Source: Actinopolymorpha pittospori
GTDB taxonomy: Bacteria > Actinomycetota > Actinomycetes > Propionibacteriales > Actinopolymorphaceae
Length of the DNA: 64,000 nt
Direction of reading: 5' to 3'
NCBI RefSeq assembly: GCF_014873875.1
Contig: NZ_JADBEM010000001.1
Span: 5,394,001 to 5,458,000 of the forward strand
The translations under genes and the position numbers were made by a program. The notes beneath the pieces were generated by a model. The model worked only from the letters and a program-made list of their open reading frames with translations, was not told the origin of the DNA and did not search any database. Of the stretch, positions 26,266-35,374 are shown piece after piece (position 1 is the first letter of the stretch; each line of letters begins with the position of its first letter).

Positions 26266-26772
26266 ATGCCTACCACCACACCCGCACTGACGACACTGGA
26301 CGTGACTATTCGAGCCATGCACGACGGTGACCTGTGGGGGATGGGATGGTCCGGTACGCCAGGGCACGTGAAGCAGCTTGCCGACCAGCTGACTCGGGCG
26401 CGGGCCGGTGTGGCGGACTACCTTGTGGCCTGTCTGCCGTCCGGCCAAGTGATCGGCAAGGGTGGTGTCGACTACGAGCCCATCCCCGGCGCCGGGGCCT
26501 TGTGGCAGTTCGCCGTGCTCGAGCCCTTGCGGTCGTGTGGCATCGGCTCGGCACTGATCCGTGAGTGCGAGCGCCGTATCCAGGGCCGCGGGCTACGCCG
26601 GGCTGAGATCGATGTGGAGGAGGACAACCCCCGCGCTCGCTTGCTCTATGAGCGGCTGGGCTACGTCGCCTACGGCAGGAAGGTCAGTTCATGGGACGAC
26701 GAGCTGCCCGACGGCACTGTCACACGAATCGAGACGACCTGCGTTCTGTTGCGCAAAGACCTGACCTGCTGA
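26266..26772 (+). CDS. GNAT N-acetyltransferase
   Basis: A 168-residue acetyltransferase. The acetyl-CoA-binding signature is LWQFAVLEPLRSCGIGSALI, where RSCGIGSAL replaces the usual Q/RxxGxG/A pattern with the same spacing. The end ARLLYERLGYVAYGRK fits the NPRARxLYERLGF ending of the family. Substrates could be an amine, aminoglycoside or ribosomal protein. ATG 26266; no strong ribosome binding site is visible. Confidence 0.88.
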   Translation: MPTTTPALTTLDVTIRAMHDGDLWGMGWSGTPGHVKQLADQLTRARAGVADYLVACLPSGQVIGKGGVDYEPIPGAGALWQFAVLEPLRSCGIGSALIRECERRIQGRGLRRAEIDVEEDNPRARLLYERLGYVAYGRKVSSWDDELPDGTVTRIETTCVLLRKDLTC

Positions 26773-26952
26773 CTTACGCGGGGACCGCACCAAACGTTCA
26801 ACGACCGTCGCTCGCCAGCACGGCACCACGCTCAGCGGCATCGTGACCGGGCGGCGACCTGCGCACGAGAACCACGCGGCGCGCCGCCTCGTCCTGCGGG
26901 CGGCTTGACGGCCATCCTCGGACGGGGCCGGGTGCACCAGGAAGGGAAGCGA

Positions 26953-27858
26953 TTACCGCGACACCTGCGCAAGCCCGGCCAAGGCTTCTCCCGCACGTTC
27001 CACCATCTGCGTCACCACGTCGAGCCCCATGCGTTGGGCCGCGAAGCCCAGATATCCGGTGTTGACGTACACCGTCGCCCACAGAAACCCGACATACATC
27101 GTCCGCCGGTCCAGCACTTCATCTGTCGCGTCAGCCCAGGCCTCGGCGTACAAATCGAAGCTAGGGCGGCTCGGGGCGGAGATGCTTGCCAGATCGAGCA
27201 TCGCCGGTCCAAGGCGGGCGTTCCCCCAGTCGATGATCTTCGACCCTGATCCGTCGACCAGCACGTTGTTCGCGTGCATGTCGCCATGAACCAAGGTACG
27301 AGGCAACCAGTCCAGGGCCCGCAGCAGAACAGGATCGTCGCGTACACGGTCGACCAGCGCCATCGGCGCCCGCAGTTGGGCATCGGTAAGCAGCCCGGAG
27401 AGTCTCATGCTGACATGGCGGCAAACGCGACGCCACAACTCGCGATCGATCACGGGCAAGCCGCGCACGTGGACGCCAACATAGTGCGCATGCAGCCGCG
27501 CGAGTGAGGCGATCACTTCGTCGGAGACGTCAGCTTCGGTGCGTAACGTGTTCCCTGCGTAGAACGGAGTCATCGCCCAGGGTCCGTCAGCGTCGGTTCC
27601 GGTGGCGAGCAGCTCAGGCAGGGCGGTAGCACCAGTCACCTCACCGAGTGCGTGGAGCGCGGCCACCTCCGCATCGGTGGCGCGCTTGCGCAGGACGGTC
27701 AGCGTGTCCCTGCCACCATCGGGCAGTCGTACCAGCAGCTCCAGTCGCTCCACCAGGGAGGACGAGTACCCGCCGGCCACGGGTAACCGGTCGACAACCT
27801 CGACGCTTGCACCAACCCCGTACTGACGCTCTATCCAGCCATCGCCCACCAGGAGCAC
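26953..27858 (-). CDS. APH-family phosphotransferase
   Basis: A kinase of about 301 residues. The catalytic loop is LVHGDMHANNVLV and the metal site follows at KIIDWGNARLGPAMLDLA, the pattern of choline, homoserine and antibiotic kinases. The frame is open to 28005, but the first 49 residues of that version are Pro/Ser-rich and unlike the family, so GTG 27858 is preferred; the start stays uncertain because no ribosome binding site is visible. One of several kinase genes of this fold in the window. Confidence 0.82.
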   Translation of the reverse strand: MLLVGDGWIERQYGVGASVEVVDRLPVAGGYSSSLVERLELLVRLPDGGRDTLTVLRKRATDAEVAALHALGEVTGATALPELLATGTDADGPWAMTPFYAGNTLRTEADVSDEVIASLARLHAHYVGVHVRGLPVIDRELWRRVCRHVSMRLSGLLTDAQLRAPMALVDRVRDDPVLLRALDWLPRTLVHGDMHANNVLVDGSGSKIIDWGNARLGPAMLDLASISAPSRPSFDLYAEAWADATDEVLDRRTMYVGFLWATVYVNTGYLGFAAQRMGLDVVTQMVERAGEALAGLAQVSR

Positions 27859-28026
27859 GCTAGCTGGCTGGTGTTGCTCGGCAGAAGCTTGCTGACACGA
27901 CACCTGGACGATTGGACTGCGCGGGACCGGGCCTGCCCGGGCTGTGCTCAACAGCGGGCTGGTCAAAAGGGGGCCATCAACGGGCATTGGCGGGAAGTCT
28001 CGCACGGCCGTATGGCCTGGTCAGGA

Positions 28027-28066
28027 TGGTGGGCAGGGGCGGGGTCGAACCGCCGAACTTCCGCTT
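28027..28066 (-). pseudogene. tRNA-Phe-like 3' half, degenerate
   Basis: On the minus strand the segment ends in CCTGCCCACCA and holds a perfect T arm (GGCGG TTCGACC CCGCC), preceded by AAGCGGAAGTTC. From memory this matches the 3' 40 bases of actinobacterial tRNA-Phe with about two differences. The 5' acceptor strand, D arm and anticodon stem are absent, so it is not a working tRNA. Such 3' fragments are typical leftovers of integrase attachment sites. Confidence 0.6.
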
Positions 28067-28135
28067 CGGGCCGCCGCTACACAGTCGTAATCGTCGTTCG
28101 GCAGACCACAACCACGGTGGATGGTGTTGGGCGGA

Positions 28136-28627
28136 TCAGGTCACTTGCCGGCCGTCTTCCAGGTAGGCGACCGTTCCGGTTGCTCGCGCGGCTATGCACG
28201 CCGACACCCGTCGGGACAGCAGCGGTGACAGCCGGTCGGCGGCCTCCTGGGGTGAGCAGAACGCCCACCCGCGAAGTTCCTCTGCCGGCACGGTTATCCC
28301 CGCAGCGACATCAGGCGGCACCACGCCGCCGTCGAAGATCATCATCAGGCCCTCTGTCCGTCCCTCCTGCGGTGGTACCCAGTCGACGACCAGGAGGCTC
28401 CCCAGCGGTTGACTGAGGCCGAGCTCCTCCTTCAGCTCGCGGCGGGCGGCCTCGTATGGCGATTCGTCGGCCTCCACGGCACCGCCAGGGACCTCCCAAT
28501 GATCCTTGTACGTGGGCTCCACGAGAAGGACCCGGCCATCCGGGTCAAGGAGCAACACGCCTGCTCCCATCCGTTTCCGGGGCAGGGTCGTCGTGTACTG
28601 CTCGGGTGAGGGATCAGGGACACTCAT
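28136..28627 (-). CDS. NUDIX hydrolase
   Basis: A 163-residue pyrophosphohydrolase. The complete Nudix box is GGAVEADESPYEAARRELKE followed by ELGL, with all conserved Gly, Glu, Arg and Glu residues. VLLVEPTYKDHWEVPGG leads into it. It would cleave a nucleoside diphosphate linked to another group; the substrate is not indicated. ATG 28627 begins MSVPDPSPEQYTT. Confidence 0.92.
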   Translation of the reverse strand: MSVPDPSPEQYTTTLPRKRMGAGVLLLDPDGRVLLVEPTYKDHWEVPGGAVEADESPYEAARRELKEELGLSQPLGSLLVVDWVPPQEGRTEGLMMIFDGGVVPPDVAAGITVPAEELRGWAFCSPQEAADRLSPLLSRRVSACIAARATGTVAYLEDGRQVT

Positions 28628-28846
28628 CCGCCGAACGCTACTAGCTCCACCACGTACAAGTGTGTGGCACCGAAAGACCGTTCACGTCTCCACTTCTACG
28701 TCAGCGCCGGCAACCGGTGTGGCAGTCCGCGAAGCAAACGATCCCCTTGACGTTGTGACCGGGCGACGTCCGGGTGGTTGAGCTCGCGCGTCCTGGATGA
28801 GTTGCTGCGGCTCTGCGAAGCTTCCTCTACCGACCGGCGGGAGGTG

Positions 28847-29587
28847 TCAGGCAAGCTGATAGACGGAGACGTGGGAGGTGGATTCGGCGGTGAACGGGGC
28901 CTCGTGCCAGTCGGCGTGCCTGGTTTCCAGTTCGAAGCCTGCGCATTGCGCCATGAGATCGAGTTCCGCTGGCCAGATGTAGCGGTGGGGGCTGCGGAAG
29001 AGCTCAGCCCGCTTGCCGTCACCGAAGCGGAAGTGATGTGAGACGACGTGTTGGTTCAGGACGTCGTAGGTGTCGAGCAGGATGTAGCCAGGTTCGACGC
29101 GTCCAACCGTGGCTTGTCGTCCGGGCGGAAGTTTGCGGAGTTCAGGTACCCAGAGCTCGATCACGAACCGTCCGCCAGGTCGTAGATGGCGAGCCGCGTT
29201 GCGGAAGCACTCCACTTGTTCGGCCTGTGTCAGCAGGCACGAGATCGCGTTGTAGACAAGGTAGACCAGACCGAAGTCTCCGGCTCCCGGTGCGATCGCG
29301 GTGGTCATGTCGCCTTCGACGACCGGGATCGTGTCGTGGCCGACCTTGGTCCGGAGCTGATCGATCATCGGGCGCGACAGCTCCACCCCAGCGACCCGAA
29401 CACCGCGCTCCGCGAGCGGGACCGCGACGCGGCCTGTACCGATCGCGAACTCCAGAGCCGGGGCATCCCCAGCGAGTGCGGACAGCCGATCAACGGTAGG
29501 CCCTAGGACCTGCGCAGCGAACATGCCTGTGCCAGGGCTGTCGTACCTCGCAGCCGTCTCGACACCCCAAACGCTCTCGTCACCCAT
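28847..29587 (-). CDS. Class I SAM-dependent methyltransferase
   Basis: A 246-residue methyltransferase with the SAM motif I ALEFAIGTGRVAVPLAERG, acidic loop VAGVELSRPMIDQL and motif near VVEGDMTTA. A predicted small-molecule methyltransferase without an identified substrate. ATG 29587 (MGDESVWGVETAARYD) is preferred over GTG 29608, since YD following the first residues is typical of the family start. Confidence 0.85.
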   Translation of the reverse strand: MGDESVWGVETAARYDSPGTGMFAAQVLGPTVDRLSALAGDAPALEFAIGTGRVAVPLAERGVRVAGVELSRPMIDQLRTKVGHDTIPVVEGDMTTAIAPGAGDFGLVYLVYNAISCLLTQAEQVECFRNAARHLRPGGRFVIELWVPELRKLPPGRQATVGRVEPGYILLDTYDVLNQHVVSHHFRFGDGKRAELFRSPHRYIWPAELDLMAQCAGFELETRHADWHEAPFTAESTSHVSVYQLA

Positions 29588-29710
29588 GACGCTCGATCGT
29601 GCTCGCAACCCGCTCGAGCATCCAGTGAATTTCGGCGCAGGCGATCACGTGCCGTGGGTGGATGGGGATGGCCTCGTGTGCGCGTGTTCGGTCTGGGTAG
29701 CGTGTCCAGG

Positions 29711-30874
29711 GTGATCGCCTCCCTCGCCGTGGAGAACTACCGATCGTTACGGAGCTTGGTCGTCGAGCTGGGCCGGCTGACCGTGGTGACGGGCGGGAAC
29801 GGTGCCGGCAAGTCCAGCCTCTACCGGGCCCTGCGGCTGCTTGCGGACTCGGCGCGCAACGGGGCCGTGGCTGCCCTGGCCCGCGAGGGAGGGCTTCCCT
29901 CCACGCTGTGGGCCGGGCCCGAAACGATCAGCAAGGCGGTCCGGTCAGGCGAGCGTCCGGTGCAGGGAACACTGCGGCGGGGCCCGGTCGCACTGCGACT
30001 GGGCTTCGCCGGGGACGACCTCGGGTACGCGATCGACTTCGGCCTGCCGCAGTCTTCGGCCCAGTCGGCGTTCCAGCTGGACCCGCAGGTGAAGCGGGAG
30101 GCAGTGTGGGCCGGCCCGGTGCTGCGTCCGGCGACGCTGCTGGTCGAGCGGGCCGGCACCATGTTGCGGATCCGCGACGGCCGCGCCTGGTCGACCTTCC
30201 CGGACTCGGTCGGGCCCTTCGACAGCATGCTGAGTGAGTACACCGACCCGCAGCGCGCCCCGGAGCTGCTCACCCTCCGCGAACGGGTCCGGTCGTGGCG
30301 GTTCTACGACCAGATCCGCACTGACGCTGGGGCACCGGCACGGCAGCTACGGATCGGCACCCGTACGCCAGTGCTCGGCCACGACGGCGCAGACCTTGCC
30401 GCCGCACTCCAGACGATCCGCGAGATCGGCGACGACGCGGCACTCACCGCGGCGATCGACGCGGCGTTCCCCGGCAGCGAGCTGGCGATCGGGACGGAGG
30501 GGGCGCGGTTGGAGGTACGGCTGCGCCAACCCGGCCTGCTGCGCCCGCTCGGTGCGGCTGAACTCTCCGACGGGACGCTGCGATACCTCCTGTGGGCCGC
30601 GGCGCTGCTGTCTCCGCGACCGCCCGCGCTACTCGTGCTCAACGAGCCGGAAACGAGCCTGCATCCCGAGCTGATCCGGCCGCTGTCCACACTGATCGCC
30701 GCCGGAGCGGAGCGCACCCAGGTGGTGGTCGTCAGCCACTCCGGCCAACTGATCGACGCGCTGGCCCGCGATACCAAGCCGACCAGGATCGAGCTGGTCA
30801 AGGAGCTCGGCGAAACCCGGGTCGAGGGGCAGGGCAGGTTCGACCGCCCGCCCTGGCAATGGCCCAAGCGGTAA
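29711..30874 (+). CDS. AAA-21-type ATPase, SMC/ABC-like
   Basis: A 387-residue ATPase. It begins VIASLAVENYRSLRSLVVEL, then Walker A TGGNGAGKSSLYRAL; the ABC-like signature ELSDGTLRYLLWAA, Walker B LLVLNEPETSLHPELI and switch histidine VVVSHSGQLID follow. This is the architecture of the predicted ATPase family related to RecF and to OLD-type nucleases, but no TOPRIM domain follows, so a nuclease function is not supported. Such orphan ATPases are often found in defence or repair islands. GTG 29711 is chosen because the domain begins there. Confidence 0.85.
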   Translation: MIASLAVENYRSLRSLVVELGRLTVVTGGNGAGKSSLYRALRLLADSARNGAVAALAREGGLPSTLWAGPETISKAVRSGERPVQGTLRRGPVALRLGFAGDDLGYAIDFGLPQSSAQSAFQLDPQVKREAVWAGPVLRPATLLVERAGTMLRIRDGRAWSTFPDSVGPFDSMLSEYTDPQRAPELLTLRERVRSWRFYDQIRTDAGAPARQLRIGTRTPVLGHDGADLAAALQTIREIGDDAALTAAIDAAFPGSELAIGTEGARLEVRLRQPGLLRPLGAAELSDGTLRYLLWAAALLSPRPPALLVLNEPETSLHPELIRPLSTLIAAGAERTQVVVVSHSGQLIDALARDTKPTRIELVKELGETRVEGQGRFDRPPWQWPKR

Positions 30875-30993
30875 CGCGGGCAGTCCAAGCGCCGCCTGGC
30901 GCTCGGGTCACATCAAGTACACGGACAACGCCTCGATGCAACTGGTACTCCGGCGGTCACGAGTGCCCCGAACGATCGTGCTATTTTCACTCC

Positions 30994-31587
30994 ATGAGCA
31001 AGGGGGCCGAGACCCGGACCGCGATCCTGCATGTCGGCGTGGAGACCGCCTACAGGGTGGGTCTGGGTGGCCTGACCATCGGCGAGCTGGCGCGGAGCAC
31101 GGGTCTGAGCAAGAGCGGTCTGTTCGCGCACTTCCGTTCGAAGGAATCGCTGCAGTTGGAAGTGCTCAAGCAGGCCCGGAACGAGTTCATCGCCAGCGTC
31201 ATCCAGCCGGCGATCCTGACCCCGCGCGGTGAACCACGGGTTCGCGCCCTTTTCGAGAACTGGTTGGACTGCGTTCTGCGTCGCATGCCGGGGGCATGCC
31301 TGTTCGTGAAGGCGCTGTCGGAGTTCGAGGAGCAAACTGGTCCGGTACGCGACCAACTCTTCCAAGATCACCGCGATCTTTACGACTCCCTCGCCCTGAG
31401 TGTCCAGACCGGCGTCACCGAGGGGCAGTTCGGGGCCGATCTCGACCCGATGCAGTTCGCCTTTGATCTCGACGGGATCATGCTCGTCTGTTATCACTGG
31501 CTCCAGTTGATCGACGCCGATGACGCCGAAGCCCGCGCCCGAAGGGCGTTCGAAACCCTGCTGGACGCCGCGCGCCGACCGTCCTGA
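30994..31587 (+). CDS. TetR-family repressor
   Basis: A 197-residue regulator. The helix-turn-helix reads LTIGELARSTGLSKSGLFAH with FRSKESL following, and the C-terminal domain (CLFVKALSEFEEQTGPVRDQ) is a TetR_C type seen with hydrolase genes. ATG 30994 is the first in a good protein context. It starts a group of four plus-strand genes: two alpha/beta hydrolases follow within 30-35 bases and probably share its transcript. Confidence 0.9.
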   Translation: MSKGAETRTAILHVGVETAYRVGLGGLTIGELARSTGLSKSGLFAHFRSKESLQLEVLKQARNEFIASVIQPAILTPRGEPRVRALFENWLDCVLRRMPGACLFVKALSEFEEQTGPVRDQLFQDHRDLYDSLALSVQTGVTEGQFGADLDPMQFAFDLDGIMLVCYHWLQLIDADDAEARARRAFETLLDAARRPS

Positions 31588-31615
31588 CCGGCCGCCACAC
31601 CCGATCGTGAGGATC

Positions 31616-32500
31616 ATGAGCAAGACCGTAATCCCGGCACGAAAAAGCACGACCGTTCGTACGCTTCTGAAGCTAGCCTCCCTCCGCGCGGCGTTCGCCG
31701 TACTGGAACGGGTCGCGCCCGGGCCGGGCTCCCGGCTGGCGCTCGACCTCTGGTGCACCCTGCCTGCCAACGCCGGCCGGCGCCGCGACGAACGCCCGAC
31801 CCCGGGCCTCCGCTCGATGATCGAGGTCGCGGGCCGATCCGTCGCGGTGGAGAGATGGGGTGACGGACCGCCGGTCTACCTGATGCACGGCTGGGGCGGC
31901 TGGCGTGGTCAGCTCGGCTGCTTCGTCAACCCCTTGGTCGAGGCCGGATTTCACGTGGTCGCCTTCGATGTACCGGGCCACGGCGACTCCGATCCGAGCG
32001 TGATGGGTCGACGGCGGGGTAACGGCCTGGAATTCATCCGAGCCCTTCGGGCGGTCGCAACCGAGTTTGGCGACCCGCTCGGGGTGATCGCGCACTCCTA
32101 TGGTTGCGCCACCACCACGACCGCCATCCGCGATGGGCTCGGTCTCCGGCGACTGGTCTGCGTTGCCCCCAGTGTCGACCCGATGACCAGCCTCCATCAG
32201 ATGGCTCGGACGCTCGGGATCGGACCGCGGACCATGGCCCGGTGGCTGGTCAGAATCGAACGGCTCGCGGGCCGGCCGCTCTCGGATTTTGATCCGCGGA
32301 CGGTGACGGGGGAACGACCGCCGACCCTCGTGATCCATGATCGCCAGGACAAGGAGGTCCCGTACGCCGAAGGGGAAGCCTTCCGGGCGAGCTGGCCGAC
32401 CGCCGAGTTGGTCAGCACCGACGGTCTGGGCCACCAGCGGATCCTGCGTGATTCGGAGGTGATCGACCAGGCGGTCGGCTTCCTCGTAGCTACACCGTGA
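31616..32500 (+). CDS. Alpha/beta hydrolase
   Basis: A 294-residue hydrolase. The oxyanion region is LMHGWGGWRGQLG, the nucleophile elbow is VIAHSYGCATT (Ser in AHSYG), the acid is in IHDRQDKEVPY and the histidine in DGLGHQRIL, so the triad is complete. A basic N-terminus with hydrophobic stretch precedes the domain. Probably an esterase or lactonase. ATG 31616 follows GTGAGGATC, a fair ribosome binding site, 28 bases after the TetR gene. Confidence 0.88.
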   Translation: MSKTVIPARKSTTVRTLLKLASLRAAFAVLERVAPGPGSRLALDLWCTLPANAGRRRDERPTPGLRSMIEVAGRSVAVERWGDGPPVYLMHGWGGWRGQLGCFVNPLVEAGFHVVAFDVPGHGDSDPSVMGRRRGNGLEFIRALRAVATEFGDPLGVIAHSYGCATTTTAIRDGLGLRRLVCVAPSVDPMTSLHQMARTLGIGPRTMARWLVRIERLAGRPLSDFDPRTVTGERPPTLVIHDRQDKEVPYAEGEAFRASWPTAELVSTDGLGHQRILRDSEVIDQAVGFLVATP

Positions 32501-32534
32501 TGCCCACGTTCCGACCGACCGTCCCGGGAGCCCC

Positions 32535-33410
32535 ATGTCCGCCTCGACACCCGCGCCGACTCTCAACCACGTCGAACTCCCGCAGGGCACTGTCACCTAC
32601 CTCGTCGCCGGCCCGGCCGACAGCGCGTTCCCGCCGGTCGTGTTCGTGCACGGCTTGTTGGTCGACAGCCAGCTCTGGACGGGTGTCGCCGACGTGCTCG
32701 CCGAGCGCGGCATCCGCAGCTACGCGCCCAACTGGCCGCTCGGCTCGCACCGCGTCCCGATGAACGCCGACGCCGACCTCAGCCCACGCGGCATGGCGGC
32801 GACCATCAACAGATTCCTCGCCGCCCTCGATCTGACCGACGTCACCCTCGTCGGCAGCGACACCGGCGGGGCGCTGTGCCAGTTCACCATCGACACCGAC
32901 CACCGCCGGATCGGCCGTCTGGTCCTCACCAACTGCGATGCCTTCGACCACTTCCCGCCCAGCGAGTTCGTGGGGCTGATCAGGGTGGGCCGCCACGCGG
33001 CGCTGATCAAGCCGCTTCTCACCGCGCTCGAGCCCACCGCCATCCGGCACAGCCGGCGCGGCTACGGGCTGCTGTTCGCCAGCAAGCCGGATCCGAAAGT
33101 CACCCGCAGCTGGATCGAACCCGCGCGCCGTGACAAGGCGATCCGCCGCGACGCCGCCAAGCTGATGAGCACGATGCGGCCGACGGACCTGCTCGATGTC
33201 TCCAGCCGTTTCGACGACTTCACCAAGCCGGTGCACATCGTCTGGGGCGACGCCGACACGTGCTTCAGGATCAGCTTCGCGGAGCAGTTGGCGGCCGCGT
33301 TCCCGAACGCGACGCTGACGACCGTGACCGGCGGACGTACGTTCATCTCGATGGAGTTTCCCGAGCAGGTCGCCGACGTGATCAGCAAGGCCTCCGAACC
33401 GGTTGGCTGA
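32535..33410 (+). CDS. Alpha/beta hydrolase of haloalkane dehalogenase type, histidine replaced
   Basis: A 291-residue protein. VVFVHGLLVDSQLWTGV gives the oxyanion loop. The nucleophile elbow is LVGSDTGGALCQF, in which Asp sits at the nucleophile position as in haloalkane dehalogenases and epoxide hydrolases. The acid region WGDADTCF is present. The position where the catalytic histidine is expected reads GGRTFISMEFPEQV, with Thr instead of His. Activity by the standard mechanism is therefore doubtful. ATG 32535, 34 bases after the previous hydrolase. Confidence 0.8.
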   Translation: MSASTPAPTLNHVELPQGTVTYLVAGPADSAFPPVVFVHGLLVDSQLWTGVADVLAERGIRSYAPNWPLGSHRVPMNADADLSPRGMAATINRFLAALDLTDVTLVGSDTGGALCQFTIDTDHRRIGRLVLTNCDAFDHFPPSEFVGLIRVGRHAALIKPLLTALEPTAIRHSRRGYGLLFASKPDPKVTRSWIEPARRDKAIRRDAAKLMSTMRPTDLLDVSSRFDDFTKPVHIVWGDADTCFRISFAEQLAAAFPNATLTTVTGGRTFISMEFPEQVADVISKASEPVG

Positions 33411-33473
33411 CCCACGCTCCGCAGGTGTCGATGTGACCGAGGGGCATCTTGGCGCACTGATAGCGTTCCGGGC

Positions 33474-34517
33474 ATGGCTGATTCGCCGATCAGGGTGGGT
33501 TTCGTCGGTGCCGGTGCCAACTCCCGTCTCCGTCATATTCCGAACTTCCAAGCACTGCCGGGAGTCGAGCTGGTCGCGGTGGCGAACCGAACCCGCGAGT
33601 CGGGTGCTCGGATCGCCGACGATTACGGCTTTCAGCGTGTGGAGGACGACTGGCGTCGGGTCGTCGAGGCGCCCGACATCGACGCCATCTGTATCGGCAC
33701 CTGGCCCAACATGCACCGTGAGCTCACGGTGGCGGCACTCGGAGCCGGCAAGCACGTGTTGTGCGAGGCGCGGATGGCCAGGAACGCCGCGGAGGGTCGC
33801 GAGATGTTGGCCGCCTCACGCCGGGCGCCGCACCTGGTCGCTCAGTTGGTGCCGTCCCCGGTGACGTTGGAGTTCGACTCCACGCTCGAGTCGATGATCA
33901 GCGGTGGCTATCTCGGCGACATCCTGGCGGTCGAGGTCCACGCTGGCCAGTCCAGCTTCGTCGACGCGACGGCGCCCTTGCACTGGCGGCAGGACGCTGG
34001 CCTCAGCGGTAACAACATTCTGAGCATGGGCATCTGGTACGAAGCGATGATGCGGTGGCTCGGCCCTGCGAAGCGGGTGACGGCGATGGGCGCGACGACC
34101 GTTCCTCGACGCGAGGACGACCACGGAAACTGGCACGAGGTCAAGGTGCCCGACCACATGGACATTCTCGCGACGCTGGGAGGCGGCGGCGTTGCCCACC
34201 TGCGTTTCAGCAGCGTGACCGGGCTTGCGCCGCAGACGGATCTGTGGATCTTCGGGTCCGAAGGCACCCTGCGTTTCGAGCCGGAGTCCGGACGACTTAC
34301 CGCCGGACGACGAGGCGACCGCGAACTGAGCGAGGTTCCGGTCCCAGCAGAACGGCGTACCGGGTGGCGGGTGGAGGAGGAGTTCGTCAACGCCATCCGG
34401 GGACGTGAGGAGGTCGCGCGTACGACCTTCGAGGACGGTGTCCGCTACATGGAGTTCACCGACGCGGTCAGCCGTAGCGCGGCGACGGGACAGACTGTCG
34501 ACGTCGCCGACCTCTGA
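33474..34517 (+). CDS. Gfo/Idh/MocA-family oxidoreductase
   Basis: A 347-residue NAD(P)-dependent oxidoreductase. The Rossmann motif is RVGFVGAGANSRLRHIPNF, the second domain includes HWRQDAGLSGNNILSMGIW and the catalytic-lysine motif of the family (usually EKP) reads CEARMARN here, so the lysine is replaced by Arg or absent. Likely sugar or inositol-type dehydrogenase with altered chemistry. ATG 33474; no strong ribosome binding site. Confidence 0.85.
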   Translation: MADSPIRVGFVGAGANSRLRHIPNFQALPGVELVAVANRTRESGARIADDYGFQRVEDDWRRVVEAPDIDAICIGTWPNMHRELTVAALGAGKHVLCEARMARNAAEGREMLAASRRAPHLVAQLVPSPVTLEFDSTLESMISGGYLGDILAVEVHAGQSSFVDATAPLHWRQDAGLSGNNILSMGIWYEAMMRWLGPAKRVTAMGATTVPRREDDHGNWHEVKVPDHMDILATLGGGGVAHLRFSSVTGLAPQTDLWIFGSEGTLRFEPESGRLTAGRRGDRELSEVPVPAERRTGWRVEEEFVNAIRGREEVARTTFEDGVRYMEFTDAVSRSAATGQTVDVADL

Positions 34518-34552
34518 CCGCAGCGCATGCGCCGCCCATCACGGGTGGTGAG

Positions 34553-35233
34553 TCAGCCCAGGCAGACCTCATTGCCTTCGGGGTCGGAGAGGACCCACGG
34601 ATGGTCGGGGTCCGCTTGGCGGCCGCCGGCGGCGAGGACGGCGGCGATGCGGGTTTCGACTTGTTCGGGAGGCACCGCGATGTCGACGTGGATGCGGTTG
34701 CGCTGGGTCCGCGGGGCGTCCATCTGCTGGAACCAGAACGAAGGCCCGCGGCCCCTCGGGTCTACGACGTCCTCGTCGGTGTCACGACGGAACTCATAGC
34801 CGAGCGCTTCCCGCCAGAAGGGCATCACGTCCGGGATCACGAGCGCGTCGACCGAAACCTGGATGTGCTGCACGCGCGTCGGGTCGGCCGGAATGCTCAA
34901 CTCCCGCGCGGCCGCGGAGATCTGGCGAGCAATCTCGACATCCCGCGCGCTGTGCCCGCAGAAGAAGCGATCGGCGGGGATCGTGGTCAGACGTATGGTC
35001 ACGCCTTCGTGGCGGAGATCGACGTCGGGCTGATGGTCTCCGTCAACGGCGGGTAGCTCAGCGATCGCCTGTACGAGACGGGCACTGGTCGCGAAGGAAT
35101 CCGTGCGGAAGAACGCGTAGACGGCATCACCCAGAACCCGCCAGTCCTCGACGCCCTCGGACGCCTTGAACTCCTCCGGGGACAGCCAACCGGGTTGCTC
35201 CCATGGTTCCTGCGGTGCCGGAGAATCGGTCAT
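34553..35233 (-). CDS. Pterin carbinolamine dehydratase-like/VOC fusion
   Basis: A 226-residue two-domain protein. Residues about 30-110 (GDAVYAFFRTDSFATSARLV, then VTIRLTTIPADRFFCGHSAR) resemble 4a-hydroxytetrahydrobiopterin dehydratase; residues 115-226 (VQHIQVSVDALVIPDVMPFW to WVLSDPEGNEVCLG) form a glyoxalase/bleomycin-resistance-type VOC domain. This fusion recurs in actinobacteria; its substrate is unknown. ATG 35233. Convergent with the preceding oxidoreductase. Confidence 0.8.
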   Translation of the reverse strand: MTDSPAPQEPWEQPGWLSPEEFKASEGVEDWRVLGDAVYAFFRTDSFATSARLVQAIAELPAVDGDHQPDVDLRHEGVTIRLTTIPADRFFCGHSARDVEIARQISAAARELSIPADPTRVQHIQVSVDALVIPDVMPFWREALGYEFRRDTDEDVVDPRGRGPSFWFQQMDAPRTQRNRIHVDIAVPPEQVETRIAAVLAAGGRQADPDHPWVLSDPEGNEVCLG

Positions 35234-35374
35234 GTCGTACCTCCCAGGGGGTGCACCGATGCTGCCACAGCAATGGTCGGAACGGTAGGTGGGTCACTCG
35301 AGCCAACCTGGAGGCGACCCCTGGTGTGAGGGGCTGTCGCCTTGTGTCAGTGGGCAGTGGGCAGTAGCCAGTGG

